DNA of 64,000 nt from Oscillospiraceae bacterium (GTDB taxonomy: Bacteria; Bacillota; Clostridia; Oscillospirales; Oscillospiraceae), in NCBI GenBank assembly GCA_902795045.1, contig CADBJU010000013.1, forward strand, positions 28,170 to 92,169, written 5' to 3'. The position numbers were made by a program, and so were the translations under genes. The notes under the pieces are model-generated. The model did no database searches and was not told the DNA's origin. It worked only from the letters and a program-made list of their open reading frames with translations. Below are positions 17,353 to 25,015 of this stretch, one piece after another. Within the stretch, counting starts at the first letter, position 1. Every line of letters starts with the position of its first letter.

Positions 17353-18314
17353 ATAAGATCCCGCGCCTTTTTATCGTCATCCCGTGCTATAACGAGGAGG
17401 CGGTGCTGCCCATCACGGCCCCGCTGTTTCACAATAAGATCCTGAGCCTCGCCGAAGCGGGCAAGATCACCCCGGACAGCCGCGTCCTCTTTGTCAACGA
17501 CGGCAGCCGCGACCGCACCTGGGACATCATCCGCATGCTCGCAAAGCAGGACGAGCACTATATCGGCATCTGCCAGAGCCGCAACCGCGGCCATCAGAAT
17601 GCGGTGCTGGCGGGCCTCATGGAGGCCAAGGACCAATGCGACATCACCATCTCCATCGACTGCGACGGCCAGGACGACATCAACGCCATGGACAAGATGG
17701 TGGACGCCTACCTCGACGGCTGCGATGTGGTGTACGGCGTACGCTCGAGCCGCGAGACCGACACCTTCTTCAAGCGCTTCACCGCCGAGAGCTTTTACAA
17801 GTTCCTCGCCATGATGGGGGCGGAGGTGGTCTTCAACCACGCCGACTACCGCCTCATCTCGGCCCGTGTGCTCAAGGAGTTTGCCAATTTCAAGGAGGTC
17901 AACCTCTATCTTCGCGGCATGGTGCCCCTGGTGGGCTTCAAGTCCACCTCCGTCAGCTACTCAAGGGCCGAGCGCATGGCGGGCGAGAGCCACTATCCGC
18001 TCAAAAAAATGATCGGCCTTGCCGTCGACGGGGTGACCAGCCTCTCCGTCAAGCCCCTGAGCATGATCTTCGGCCTCGGCTTTGTGATCGCGCTGGTGAG
18101 CTTCCTGTTCTGCATCTGGGCGCTCATCACCGCCCTGTGCGGGAAATCCGTCCCCGGCTGGGCCAGCATGACCTGCATCATCTGCTTTGTCAGCGGCGTG
18201 CAGATCCTCTGTCTCGGCGTCATGGCCGAGTACATCGGCAAGATCTACATGGAGACCAAGCAGCGCCCGCGCTACATCATCAGCGAGCGTACCTGGGACG
18301 AGGAAAAAGAATAA
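17349..18314 (+). CDS. Glycosyltransferase family 2, polyprenyl-phosphate type (GtrB/CsbB-like)
   Basis: 321 residues. The GT-A domain begins FIVIPCYNEEAVLP and contains the nucleotide/metal motif SIDCDGQDD (near 100), then NHADYRLISARVL. Two C-terminal membrane helices (about 238-262 and 272-295) precede the family end IYMETKQRPRYII. Relatives (GtrB, CsbB, YkoT) transfer glucose or another sugar from a nucleotide donor to undecaprenyl phosphate. ATG 17349 overlaps the upstream stop, with AGGAAAGGAG before it; this supersedes the longer open frame upstream. It likely feeds the GT-C enzyme encoded before it. Confidence 0.9.
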   Translation: MNKIPRLFIVIPCYNEEAVLPITAPLFHNKILSLAEAGKITPDSRVLFVNDGSRDRTWDIIRMLAKQDEHYIGICQSRNRGHQNAVLAGLMEAKDQCDITISIDCDGQDDINAMDKMVDAYLDGCDVVYGVRSSRETDTFFKRFTAESFYKFLAMMGAEVVFNHADYRLISARVLKEFANFKEVNLYLRGMVPLVGFKSTSVSYSRAERMAGESHYPLKKMIGLAVDGVTSLSVKPLSMIFGLGFVIALVSFLFCIWALITALCGKSVPGWASMTCIICFVSGVQILCLGVMAEYIGKIYMETKQRPRYIISERTWDEEKE

Positions 18315-18318
18315 GTAA

Positions 18319-18346
18319 ACGGGAGCGGCCAACCGGCCGCTCCCGT
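18319..18346. terminator. Strong hairpin between convergent genes
   Basis: Perfect 12-bp arms ACGGGAGCGGCC (18319-18330) and GGCCGCTCCCGT (18335-18346) with an AACC loop, followed on the + strand by GTTGTCTTT. It sits between the convergent GT2 and MATE genes. Confidence 0.75.
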
Positions 18347-18353
18347 GTTGTCT

Positions 18354-19721
18354 TTATTCGTGTGCATGGCCCAGTGCCGCGCGCGTGCAGCGCTCGAGCC
18401 AGGGGGCTTTGAGATAATAGATCAGATACACCAGCGCCGTGACGCCCCAGGTGAAGGGATAGCTGAAGCTCACGCCCGCGATGGTGTTCCAGTGGGGCAC
18501 CACCAGGGCGATCCACAGGATGCGCAGCAGGCACACGCCCACAAGGCTGATGACCATGGGCCAGAAGGAATCCCCCGCGCCGCGCAGGGCATTGGAGAGA
18601 ATGTCGATGAACACCCACACCACATAGAAGGGGGCAAAGTACCACATCATCTTCCGCGCAAGCTGGATGACCTCGGGGTCCGAGGAGAACATGCGCAGCA
18701 TCCAGGGCGCGAGACTTAAAAGCAGCACCGACATGCAGGCGGTCACGATAATGTCCGTCAGCAGCCACTGCTTTACGCCCCTGCGCATGCGGTCGTATTT
18801 GCCCGCGCCGAAGTTCTGCCCCACAAAGGTGCAAAGCGCGGTCCCCATGGCGTTGCTCGTGACCCAGTAGAGGGCGTCGAATTTGCTGATGGCGGTCCAG
18901 GCAGCCACCGTCACGGTGCCGAAGTTGTTGACCGCCGCCTGAATGATGATGTTGGAGAGAGAGTACATGGAGCCCTGCACCGCCGCCGGGACACCCAGGT
19001 AGAGGATACGCTTGAGGGAGGCGGGGTAGATGCGCAGCTCCTTCAGGCGAAAGCGCCAGGGGCCCTCTGCTCTTGCCAGATGGATGAGCAGCAGCACTGA
19101 GCTGAAGGTCAGGGAGATCCCGGTCGCCCACGCGGCGCCCGCAACGCCCCAGGGCAGTACTGCCACGAACAGCAGGTCCAGCACGATGTTCAGCAGGCAG
19201 CAGACAGCCAGGAAGATGAGCGGCCAGCGGGAGTCGCCCACCGCGCGCAGGATGCCGGAGCCGATGTTGAAAAGCAGCATCCCCGCCGCGCCGAGATAGT
19301 AGATGCGCAGATACACGGCGGAGTCCGCCAGGATGTCCGCCGGGGTCTTCACCACGCGCAGCGACCAGGGGGCGGACAGCCACCCCAGCCCCGACAGCAG
19401 TACCCCCGCAAACATGCAGAAGCAGAGAATGGTATGTACTGCGTGCGAAAGCTGGTCATCGTCGTGCGCGCCGTAGTACTGGGAGATCACCACAGTCGCC
19501 CCGGTGCCGAGACCGGTAAAGAAGCCGATGACCAGATTGGTGATGACGGCGGGACTGCCGCCCACCGCCGCCAGGGCCGCCGGGCCGAGACAGCGCCCGA
19601 CCACGATGGCGTCCACAGTGTTGTATAGCTGGAAAAAGAGCTGGCCGATGAGGATGGGAAAGAAAAAGCGCGTCAGCTTTCCCAGAATGCTCCCCCTCGT
19701 CAGATCCTGACTTTCGTTCAT
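18354..19721 (-). CDS. MATE family multidrug/cation exporter
   Basis: 455 residues with twelve membrane segments and clear MATE features: FPILIGQLFFQLYNTVDAIVVGR at the N-terminus (segments 1-2), an internal half repeat starting near residue 235 (LGVPAAVQGSMYSLSNIIIQ), and GQNFGAGKYDRMRRG between. These export organic cations using Na+ or H+; the substrate is unknown. A promoter lies 36 bp upstream, so it is transcribed on its own rather than with citC-trxB. Confidence 0.93.
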   Translation of the reverse strand: MNESQDLTRGSILGKLTRFFFPILIGQLFFQLYNTVDAIVVGRCLGPAALAAVGGSPAVITNLVIGFFTGLGTGATVVISQYYGAHDDDQLSHAVHTILCFCMFAGVLLSGLGWLSAPWSLRVVKTPADILADSAVYLRIYYLGAAGMLLFNIGSGILRAVGDSRWPLIFLAVCCLLNIVLDLLFVAVLPWGVAGAAWATGISLTFSSVLLLIHLARAEGPWRFRLKELRIYPASLKRILYLGVPAAVQGSMYSLSNIIIQAAVNNFGTVTVAAWTAISKFDALYWVTSNAMGTALCTFVGQNFGAGKYDRMRRGVKQWLLTDIIVTACMSVLLLSLAPWMLRMFSSDPEVIQLARKMMWYFAPFYVVWVFIDILSNALRGAGDSFWPMVISLVGVCLLRILWIALVVPHWNTIAGVSFSYPFTWGVTALVYLIYYLKAPWLERCTRAALGHAHE

Positions 19722-19756
19722 CTGCGTTGATCCCTGCCTTTCACAAAGCGAGGGGC

Positions 19757-19785
19757 ATTATACAGCGCAGGGATCAAAAAAGCAA
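19757..19785 (-). promoter_or_regulatory. Promoter of the MATE gene
   Basis: Minus strand: TTGCTT (19785-19780), 17-bp spacer, TATAAT (19762-19757). It lies right at the 3' end of citC. Confidence 0.7.
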
Positions 19786-19788
19786 GGG

Positions 19789-20829
19789 TCAATAGTGGAT
19801 GACGTTTCCCGCGTTCCGGATGCTATGGAGCACCGGGGCGGCCTCCTCGCTTTCAAACCAGGCGGCGGTGGTCTCCGGCACCAGGCGGCGGAAGGTGTCC
19901 ATGTCGCCCTCCTGCAGGGCCTTGCGCACGGTGGAGGCGCTGATGGCCTGCCCGCCGTCGGCCTTGCGGGGGATGATGCGGCACTCGATCCCGGCCTTCG
20001 GCAGATCCTCGGCCATGATTTTGTTGTAAAGCCCCGTTACCTGACTTGTCGGTTCCTCGCCCACAAAGCGGGCGGTGACGTTCAGGGCCGCGGCGATCTT
20101 TTTGAAGATCTCCAGGTCGAGCCGCGCGTGGCCCTCGATGACCTTCGCCTCATCCTTGAGAAAATAGCTCGGGAAGGTGGCGGAGCTGATGATGTAGGGC
20201 CCGCTGTCGTGCAGGACGACATTGGGCAGATGGGCCGTGCCGCGGCGCACAAGCTCTTTTCGCACAGAGAAGGGGACGAGGCTTGCGTCCTCGCTCACCA
20301 CAAAGAGGTGCAGCGTGTCGCACGCTGCCGCCGCCGTCTCGGCGAGGTACTGGTGGCCCAGGGTGAAGGGGTTCGCGTTCATGACAAGGGCGGCGGATTT
20401 CCCTTCCGTCCTTGTCTTCTCCAGCCGTTTCAGGTATTTATTAAAACCGTCGCGGCGGTTTTCCATGAAGACCAGGGTGCCGTCCACCCGGGCGATCTCG
20501 TAGAAGCCAAGGTCGCCGAAAAACTTGGCCGAGGCGATCTTGGTGTACAGGAACAGGGACAGGTTGCCGCGCTCGTGCTGCACCTCGATGAGGTGGGTGA
20601 TGACCTGATTCAAAAGCCCCTCTCCCTGATGTTCATGGCTCACGGCGAAACAGCGCAGGGTGTTTCCGAAACAGGAGCCGGTGGCGATGACACGGTAGTC
20701 CTCGTCGTACATCGCCGCGATGTAGTCGAGATTCCCGTCACGCTGAATGCCCTCCTGCTGCAAAAGCGCGTCCACCTGCCTGAGCGCGCGCTGATCGGAA
20801 GGGGAGACGCGGGAGATGCTGTAGGCCAT
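19789..20829 (-). CDS. citC: [Citrate (pro-3S)-lyase] ligase CitC
   Basis: 346 residues: an N-terminal GNAT-like domain (about 1-130, with HEHQGEGLLNQVITHL) joined to a nucleotidyltransferase domain. The latter holds the HIGH-like motif NPFTLGHQYL near 155-165 and the late SASTVRKAL. CitC acetylates the thiol of the citrate lyase acyl carrier protein, using acetate and ATP, to activate the lyase. No citD, citE, citF, citG or citX is present in the window, so the gene is an orphan here. It follows trxB by 15 bp on the same strand and has a GGAGG site before ATG 20829. Confidence 0.9.
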   Translation of the reverse strand: MAYSISRVSPSDQRALRQVDALLQQEGIQRDGNLDYIAAMYDEDYRVIATGSCFGNTLRCFAVSHEHQGEGLLNQVITHLIEVQHERGNLSLFLYTKIASAKFFGDLGFYEIARVDGTLVFMENRRDGFNKYLKRLEKTRTEGKSAALVMNANPFTLGHQYLAETAAAACDTLHLFVVSEDASLVPFSVRKELVRRGTAHLPNVVLHDSGPYIISSATFPSYFLKDEAKVIEGHARLDLEIFKKIAAALNVTARFVGEEPTSQVTGLYNKIMAEDLPKAGIECRIIPRKADGGQAISASTVRKALQEGDMDTFRRLVPETTAAWFESEEAAPVLHSIRNAGNVIHY

Positions 20830-20844
20830 GGTGCTGTCCTCCGT

Positions 20845-21789
20845 TTATTTCAGACTTCCCACATACTTGCTGCACTGCATGGCGGCGATCGCGCCGTCCG
20901 AGCAGGCGGTGACCACCTGGCGCAGCGGGGTCACGCGCACGTCGCCCGCGGCATAGACGCCGGGGATGTTGGTCTCCATCTTGGCGTTTGTCTTGATATA
21001 GCCGCCCTCCATGTCGAGGATGCCCTCGAACATGCCGGTGGTCTTGCGGCCCGTGAAGCCGAAGAGACCGATCATGCCGTCCTCAGGGTCGGCGGTGATC
21101 TTCGTAAGCTCCCCGGACTCCGTGTCCCGCAGCGTGATCTCACTCAGCACGCCGTCGCCGCCGAGGTCCGCGACCTCCACGCCGCAGCGGATCTCGATCT
21201 TCGGGTTCTCCTCCAGTTCCCTGAGCACATCGGGCGTGACGGAGAGGGCCTTGCCCTTGTGCAGCATGATGAGGCGCTTGGCAAATTTGGAGAGGTAGAT
21301 GGCCTCCTCCGCCGCAATGCCGTTGCCGCCGACGGTGTAGATGTCGAGCCCGGTGAAGAAATTCGCGTCGCACACGGCGCAGTAGCTCACGCCGCGGCCC
21401 ACGAAGTCCGCCTCGTGTTCGCAGCCGATGAAGCGCGTCATGGCCCCGGTGCAGAGAATGACGGACTTTGCCAGATACTCGCCGCGATTGCCGACAAGCT
21501 TTTTGACAGGCCCGGAGAAGTCGCAGGCGCTGATGGTGTCGCTGACGCGCTCGCAGCCGAACTTCATGCACTGCTCGCTCATGGGGGCGATGAGCTCCTG
21601 GCCGCTCATGCCCTGGATGTTGGGCTGGCCGGGATAGTTTTCGATCTCATGGGTCAGGATGATCTGGCCGCCGTCCGCGCCCTTTTCGATGATCAGGACA
21701 GACAGCTTTGCCCGCCCTGCGTAAATGCCAGCAGCCAAACCGGCGGGGCCGCCGCCGAGGATCATCACGTCGTAAATTTTGTTTTCCAT
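20845..21789 (-). CDS. trxB: Thioredoxin reductase
   Basis: 314 residues with the FAD motif ILGGGPAGLAAGIYAGRA, the redox pair in CAVCDANFF (near 134-142; the usual form is CATCD), the NAD(P)-binding VGGNGIAAEEAIYLSKF and the C-terminal VYAAGDVRVTPLRQV. It reduces thioredoxin with NADPH, or possibly reduced ferredoxin-type donors in some Clostridia. ATG 21789 is chosen over an upstream start because GGAGGG precedes it. No trxA lies beside it in this window. It is first in a two-gene unit with citC. Confidence 0.92.
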   Translation of the reverse strand: MENKIYDVMILGGGPAGLAAGIYAGRAKLSVLIIEKGADGGQIILTHEIENYPGQPNIQGMSGQELIAPMSEQCMKFGCERVSDTISACDFSGPVKKLVGNRGEYLAKSVILCTGAMTRFIGCEHEADFVGRGVSYCAVCDANFFTGLDIYTVGGNGIAAEEAIYLSKFAKRLIMLHKGKALSVTPDVLRELEENPKIEIRCGVEVADLGGDGVLSEITLRDTESGELTKITADPEDGMIGLFGFTGRKTTGMFEGILDMEGGYIKTNAKMETNIPGVYAAGDVRVTPLRQVVTACSDGAIAAMQCSKYVGSLK

Positions 21790-21840
21790 TTTATTCCCTC
21801 CAATCATTTAATCCAATACGAATTACGCAACAAATCAAAT

Positions 21841-21984
21841 CGTTTTTGAGGCGGCTTTGCTGTCTCAAAAACGCCTTAAGCCGAGTCACGCGAGGCCTCG
21901 CGCCGACCAAACGCGGCTTGTCTCCCGTAAGCCGCGTGCGATAAGCGCGAGTACGTCAATTGCGAACCGTGTTCGCAATTGACG
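21841..21984. repeat. Intergenic stretch with three hairpins
   Basis: The gap between trxB and the ECF gene carries three foldbacks: CGTTTTTGAG (21841-21850) with CTCAAAAACG (21864-21873); GCGGCTT with AAGCCGC near 21913-21935; and a perfect CGTCAATTGCGAA (21954-21966) with TTCGCAATTGACG (21972-21984). No open frame is evident. Whether these are transcribed is unknown; the last resembles a terminator with a weak tail. Confidence 0.5.
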
Positions 21985-22022
21985 CTTTTATTATATATGA
22001 AGCGCGTATATTATTCAAGCGC

Positions 22023-22051
22023 TTGCAAGACCTGTTCTTATAGAGTATAAT
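22023..22051 (+). promoter_or_regulatory. Promoter of the folate ECF gene
   Basis: TTGCAA (22023-22028), 17-bp spacer, TATAAT (22046-22051), 28 bp before the start codon. Confidence 0.75.
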
Positions 22052-22078
22052 CATGCCAATCTGTGGGGAAGTGATTTT

Positions 22079-22585
22079 ATGCCCGACACAAAAAAACTCA
22101 TCGTCTCCGCCGAGCTTCTGGCGCTGGACGTAGTGCTCACGCGCCTGCTTGCCGTCAATACACCGGTCATGAAGATCGGCCTCGGCTTTGCGGCGGTGGC
22201 TCTGTGCGCCATATTATACGGTCCCTGGTGGGCGGCCCTGGTGGCTGCGCTGGGGGACCTGGTGGGCGCGCTTCTGTTTCCGACCGGCGCCTTCTTCCCG
22301 GGCTTTACGCTGACGGCGGCCTGCACCGGCCTCATTTTCGGCCTGTGCCTGTACCGCCGGGACAGGAGCCTTCTTTGGCCCATCCTCGCGGCGGTACTCA
22401 ACGTGGTGCTGGTGTCGTACCTTGCCAATACCGCCATGATCTCCTATATCAGCGGCACCCCGTATACGACGCTTCTCAAGGCGCGGGCGGTGCAGCTTGC
22501 GGTGATGCTGCCGGTACAGGGCGCGGTGCTGAGCTTTCTCCACCGCTCATCCGCCATCAAAAAGCTGCTGGAGAGGGCAAAATAA
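22079..22585 (+). CDS. folT: ECF transporter S component, folate type
   Basis: 168 residues with about six membrane segments. The features match FolT-type S components: an N-terminal helix ending in LTRLL, then AILYGPWWAALVAALGDLVG, and the substrate-loop GALLFPTGAFFPGFTLTAA near 62-80. S components bind the vitamin and work with a shared EcfT-EcfA1-EcfA2 module, which is not encoded in this window. Folate as substrate is inferred from the FPTG.FFPGFT wording. A single-gene unit with its own promoter. Confidence 0.85.
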   Translation: MPDTKKLIVSAELLALDVVLTRLLAVNTPVMKIGLGFAAVALCAILYGPWWAALVAALGDLVGALLFPTGAFFPGFTLTAACTGLIFGLCLYRRDRSLLWPILAAVLNVVLVSYLANTAMISYISGTPYTTLLKARAVQLAVMLPVQGAVLSFLHRSSAIKKLLERAK

Positions 22586-22604
22586 GAAAAAGCGCGTATA
22601 AGCG

Positions 22605-22633
22605 TTGACTTTACAGCGCAGGTCGCGTAAAAT
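22605..22633 (+). promoter_or_regulatory. SigA-type promoter of nfnAB
   Basis: TTGACT (22605-22610), 17-bp spacer, TAAAAT (22628-22633), start near 22640; the leader before nfnA is about 57 nt. Confidence 0.8.
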
Positions 22634-22696
22634 AGAAGTGTTGCAAAGTCAACAGAAAAACCGCAAATCCATTATTATATGTATAGAGGTGTTTCC

Positions 22697-23563
22697 ATGT
22701 ACAAGGTAGTAACCAAGCGTTTCCTCAACGACGCCAAGACCATCTGCCTGTTCGAGATCGAGGCGCCGCTGGCGGCCAAACACGCGCAGGCCGGTCAGTT
22801 CGTCATCTTCCGTCTGGACGAGCAGGGCGAGCGCGTCCCCGTCTCCGTTGCCGACTGGGACCGTGAGAAGGGCACCGTCTCCGTCATGGTGCAGGCGGCC
22901 GGCCGTACCACCAAGATGCTCCACACCGTCGAGCAGGGCGATTACATCTCCGACTTCGTCGGCCCCCTCGGCCGCGCCACCGAGATGGAAGGCCTCAAGA
23001 AGGTCTGCGTGGTCGGCGGCGGCGTGGGCTGCGCCATTGCCTACCCCATCGCGAAAGAGATGCACAAGCGCGGCATCGAGGTCACCTTCATCGGCGGTTT
23101 CCGCTCCGCTGACATCGTCATTCTCAAGGACGAGCTGAAGGAGGCCTCCGACAAGCTCATCATGTGCACCGACGACGGCACCTACGGCGAGAAGGGCTTC
23201 ACCACCGTCTTCCTCAAGCAGGAGATCGAAAAGAACATCGCTGAGGGCAAGCCCCAGTTTGACCGCGTCATCGCCATCGGCCCCGACATCATGATGAAGT
23301 TCCTGGCCGACGTGACCCGCCCCTACGGCATCAGCACCATCATCTCCCTCGACCCCATCATGGTCGACGGCACCGGCATGTGCGGTGGCTGCCGCGTCAT
23401 CGTCGGCGGCGAGACCAAGTTCGCCTGCGTCGACGGCCCCGACTTTGACGCACACCAGGTCGATTTTGATTCGCTCCTGAAGCGCGCCGCCTTCTACAAA
23501 GAGGAGCAGGATTTGGCCGCCCAGCACATCTGCAACATGACGGGAGGAAAGAGAAATGGCTAA
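22697..23563 (+). CDS. nfnA: NADH-dependent ferredoxin:NADP+ oxidoreductase, subunit NfnA
   Basis: 288 residues of the ferredoxin-NADP reductase type. The FAD-binding RVPVSVADW lies near residue 51, NAD-binding VVGGGVGCAIAYPIAKEM near 103-120, and the C-terminal [2Fe-2S] ligands are in MCGGCRV and FACVDGP. With NfnB it forms the flavin-based bifurcating complex that couples NADH, NADPH and ferredoxin pools; a plain sulfide dehydrogenase-type reductase is the alternative label. ATG 22697 follows AGAGGTG. The stop overlaps nfnB by 8 bp. Confidence 0.9.
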   Translation: MYKVVTKRFLNDAKTICLFEIEAPLAAKHAQAGQFVIFRLDEQGERVPVSVADWDREKGTVSVMVQAAGRTTKMLHTVEQGDYISDFVGPLGRATEMEGLKKVCVVGGGVGCAIAYPIAKEMHKRGIEVTFIGGFRSADIVILKDELKEASDKLIMCTDDGTYGEKGFTTVFLKQEIEKNIAEGKPQFDRVIAIGPDIMMKFLADVTRPYGISTIISLDPIMVDGTGMCGGCRVIVGGETKFACVDGPDFDAHQVDFDSLLKRAAFYKEEQDLAAQHICNMTGGKRNG

Positions 23564-24956
23564 TATGAGACTGACCAAGAACGAAATGCCCGAGCAGGAC
23601 CCCATCGTCCGTGCCGGTAATTTCGACGAAGTGGCCCTGGGCTACACCCCGGAGATGGCCATTGACGAGGCCAAGCGCTGCCTCAACTGCAAGAACCCCG
23701 CCTGCCGTACCGGCTGCCCCGTGGCGGTCCGCATTCCCGAGTTCATCGCCAAGGTTGCCGAGGGCGAGTTTGAAGCCGCCTACGACATCATCACTTCCAC
23801 AAACTCCCTGCCCGCCATCTGCGGCCGTGTGTGTCCCCAGGAAAAGCAGTGCGAAAGCAAGTGCGTCCGCGGCCTGAAGGGCGAGTCCGTCGGCATCGGC
23901 AGACTCGAGCGCTTTGTGGCAGACTACCACATGGCCCAGCAGGAGAAGCTTTCGAAGGTCGAGGTCGAAGTCCCCGCCTCCAATGGCCACCGCATCGCGG
24001 TCGTCGGCTCCGGCCCTGCGGGCCTGACCTGCGCGGGCGACCTTAGAAAGATGGGCTACGACGTGACCATCTTCGAGGCCCTGCACAAGTCCGGCGGCGT
24101 GCTGGTGTACGGCATCCCGCAGTTCCGTCTTCCCAAGGAGATCGTGGCCAAGGAGATCGAAAACCTCAAGGCCATGGGCGTCAAGATCATCAACAACGCC
24201 ATCATCGGCAAGTCCGAGACCGTGGACGAGCTGTTTGCCGACGGCTTTGAGGCCGTGTTCATCGGCTCCGGCGCGGGCCTGCCCCAGTTCCTGCACATCC
24301 CCGGCGAGAACCTGCTGGGCGTCTACACCGCCAATGAGCTGCTGACCCGCGTAAACCTCATGAAGGCCTACCGCGACGATTACGATACCCCCATCAAGCA
24401 CTTCCACCGTGTCGCCGTCGTCGGCGCCGGCAATGTCGCCATGGACGCCGCGCGTGTCGCCAAGCGTCTCGGCGCGGAGCATGTCTACATCTGCTACCGC
24501 CGCGGCCGCGACGAGCTGCCTGCCCGTCTGGAAGAGGTCGAGCATGCCGAGGCCGAGGGCATCGAGTTTAACCTCCTCAATAACCCGACCCGCATCCTCG
24601 CGGGCGAGGACGGCTTTGTCACCGGCATCGAGCTTCTGCGCCAGGAGCTGGGCGAGCCCGACGAGAAGGGCCGCCGCTCTCCCGTCCCCGTGAAGGGCAG
24701 CGAGTGGGTCCTGGACGTGGACACCGTCATCATCGCCATCGGCACCAGCCCTAACCCCCTCATCCGCAACACCACCGGCGGCCTGACCTTTACCCGCAAA
24801 GGCGGCATTGAGGCCGACGAGGGCGGCGTGACGGCCCGCGAGGGCGTCTTCGCCGGCGGCGACGCCGTCACCGGCGCGGCCACCGTTATCCTCGCCATGG
24901 GCGCAGGCAAGGCGGGCGCTGTCTCCATCGACAACTATATCAAGAGCAAGCAATAA
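23556..24956 (+). CDS. nfnB: NADH-dependent ferredoxin:NADP+ oxidoreductase, subunit NfnB (GltA-type)
   Basis: 466 residues, like the small subunit of glutamate synthase. The N-terminal 4Fe-4S ligands are in CLNCKNPACRTGCPV and CGRVCPQEKQCESKCV. They are followed by the FAD motif VVGSGPAGLTCAG (near 148-160) and the NADPH motif VVGAGNVAMDAAR (near 288-300). No glutamate synthase large subunit is adjacent, and the pairing with an NfnA-type gene marks this as Nfn rather than GltD. It starts inside the nfnA end, with GGGAGGAAAG upstream. A terminator follows. Confidence 0.92.
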   Translation: MANMRLTKNEMPEQDPIVRAGNFDEVALGYTPEMAIDEAKRCLNCKNPACRTGCPVAVRIPEFIAKVAEGEFEAAYDIITSTNSLPAICGRVCPQEKQCESKCVRGLKGESVGIGRLERFVADYHMAQQEKLSKVEVEVPASNGHRIAVVGSGPAGLTCAGDLRKMGYDVTIFEALHKSGGVLVYGIPQFRLPKEIVAKEIENLKAMGVKIINNAIIGKSETVDELFADGFEAVFIGSGAGLPQFLHIPGENLLGVYTANELLTRVNLMKAYRDDYDTPIKHFHRVAVVGAGNVAMDAARVAKRLGAEHVYICYRRGRDELPARLEEVEHAEAEGIEFNLLNNPTRILAGEDGFVTGIELLRQELGEPDEKGRRSPVPVKGSEWVLDVDTVIIAIGTSPNPLIRNTTGGLTFTRKGGIEADEGGVTAREGVFAGGDAVTGAATVILAMGAGKAGAVSIDNYIKSKQ

Positions 24957-24971
24957 TCCTGAAAAACACCG

Positions 24972-25004
24972 AACCCGGCAGAGCACATGCCCTGCCGGGT
25001 TTTC
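24972..25004 (+). terminator. Terminator of nfnAB
   Basis: AACCCGGCAG (24972-24981) and CTGCCGGGTT (24992-25001) are perfectly paired across a 10-nt loop; T-rich sequence follows. The frame-corrected end of the convergent clpC-like gene would reach 25005, right beside it. Confidence 0.8.
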
Positions 25005-25015
25005 TTATCCTTTTC

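Noticed and set aside
21985-22078. THF riboswitch before the folate ECF gene
   Set aside because: The leader after the promoter is only about 20 nt, too short for an aptamer.
23556-24956. Glutamate synthase small subunit (GltD)
   Set aside because: No large subunit is adjacent, and the coupled NfnA-type gene with a C-terminal [2Fe-2S] site fits Nfn.
23397-24986. 529-codon open frame antisense to nfnB
   Set aside because: Asp/Gly/Val-rich shadow; nfnB has clear cluster and nucleotide-binding motifs on the other strand.
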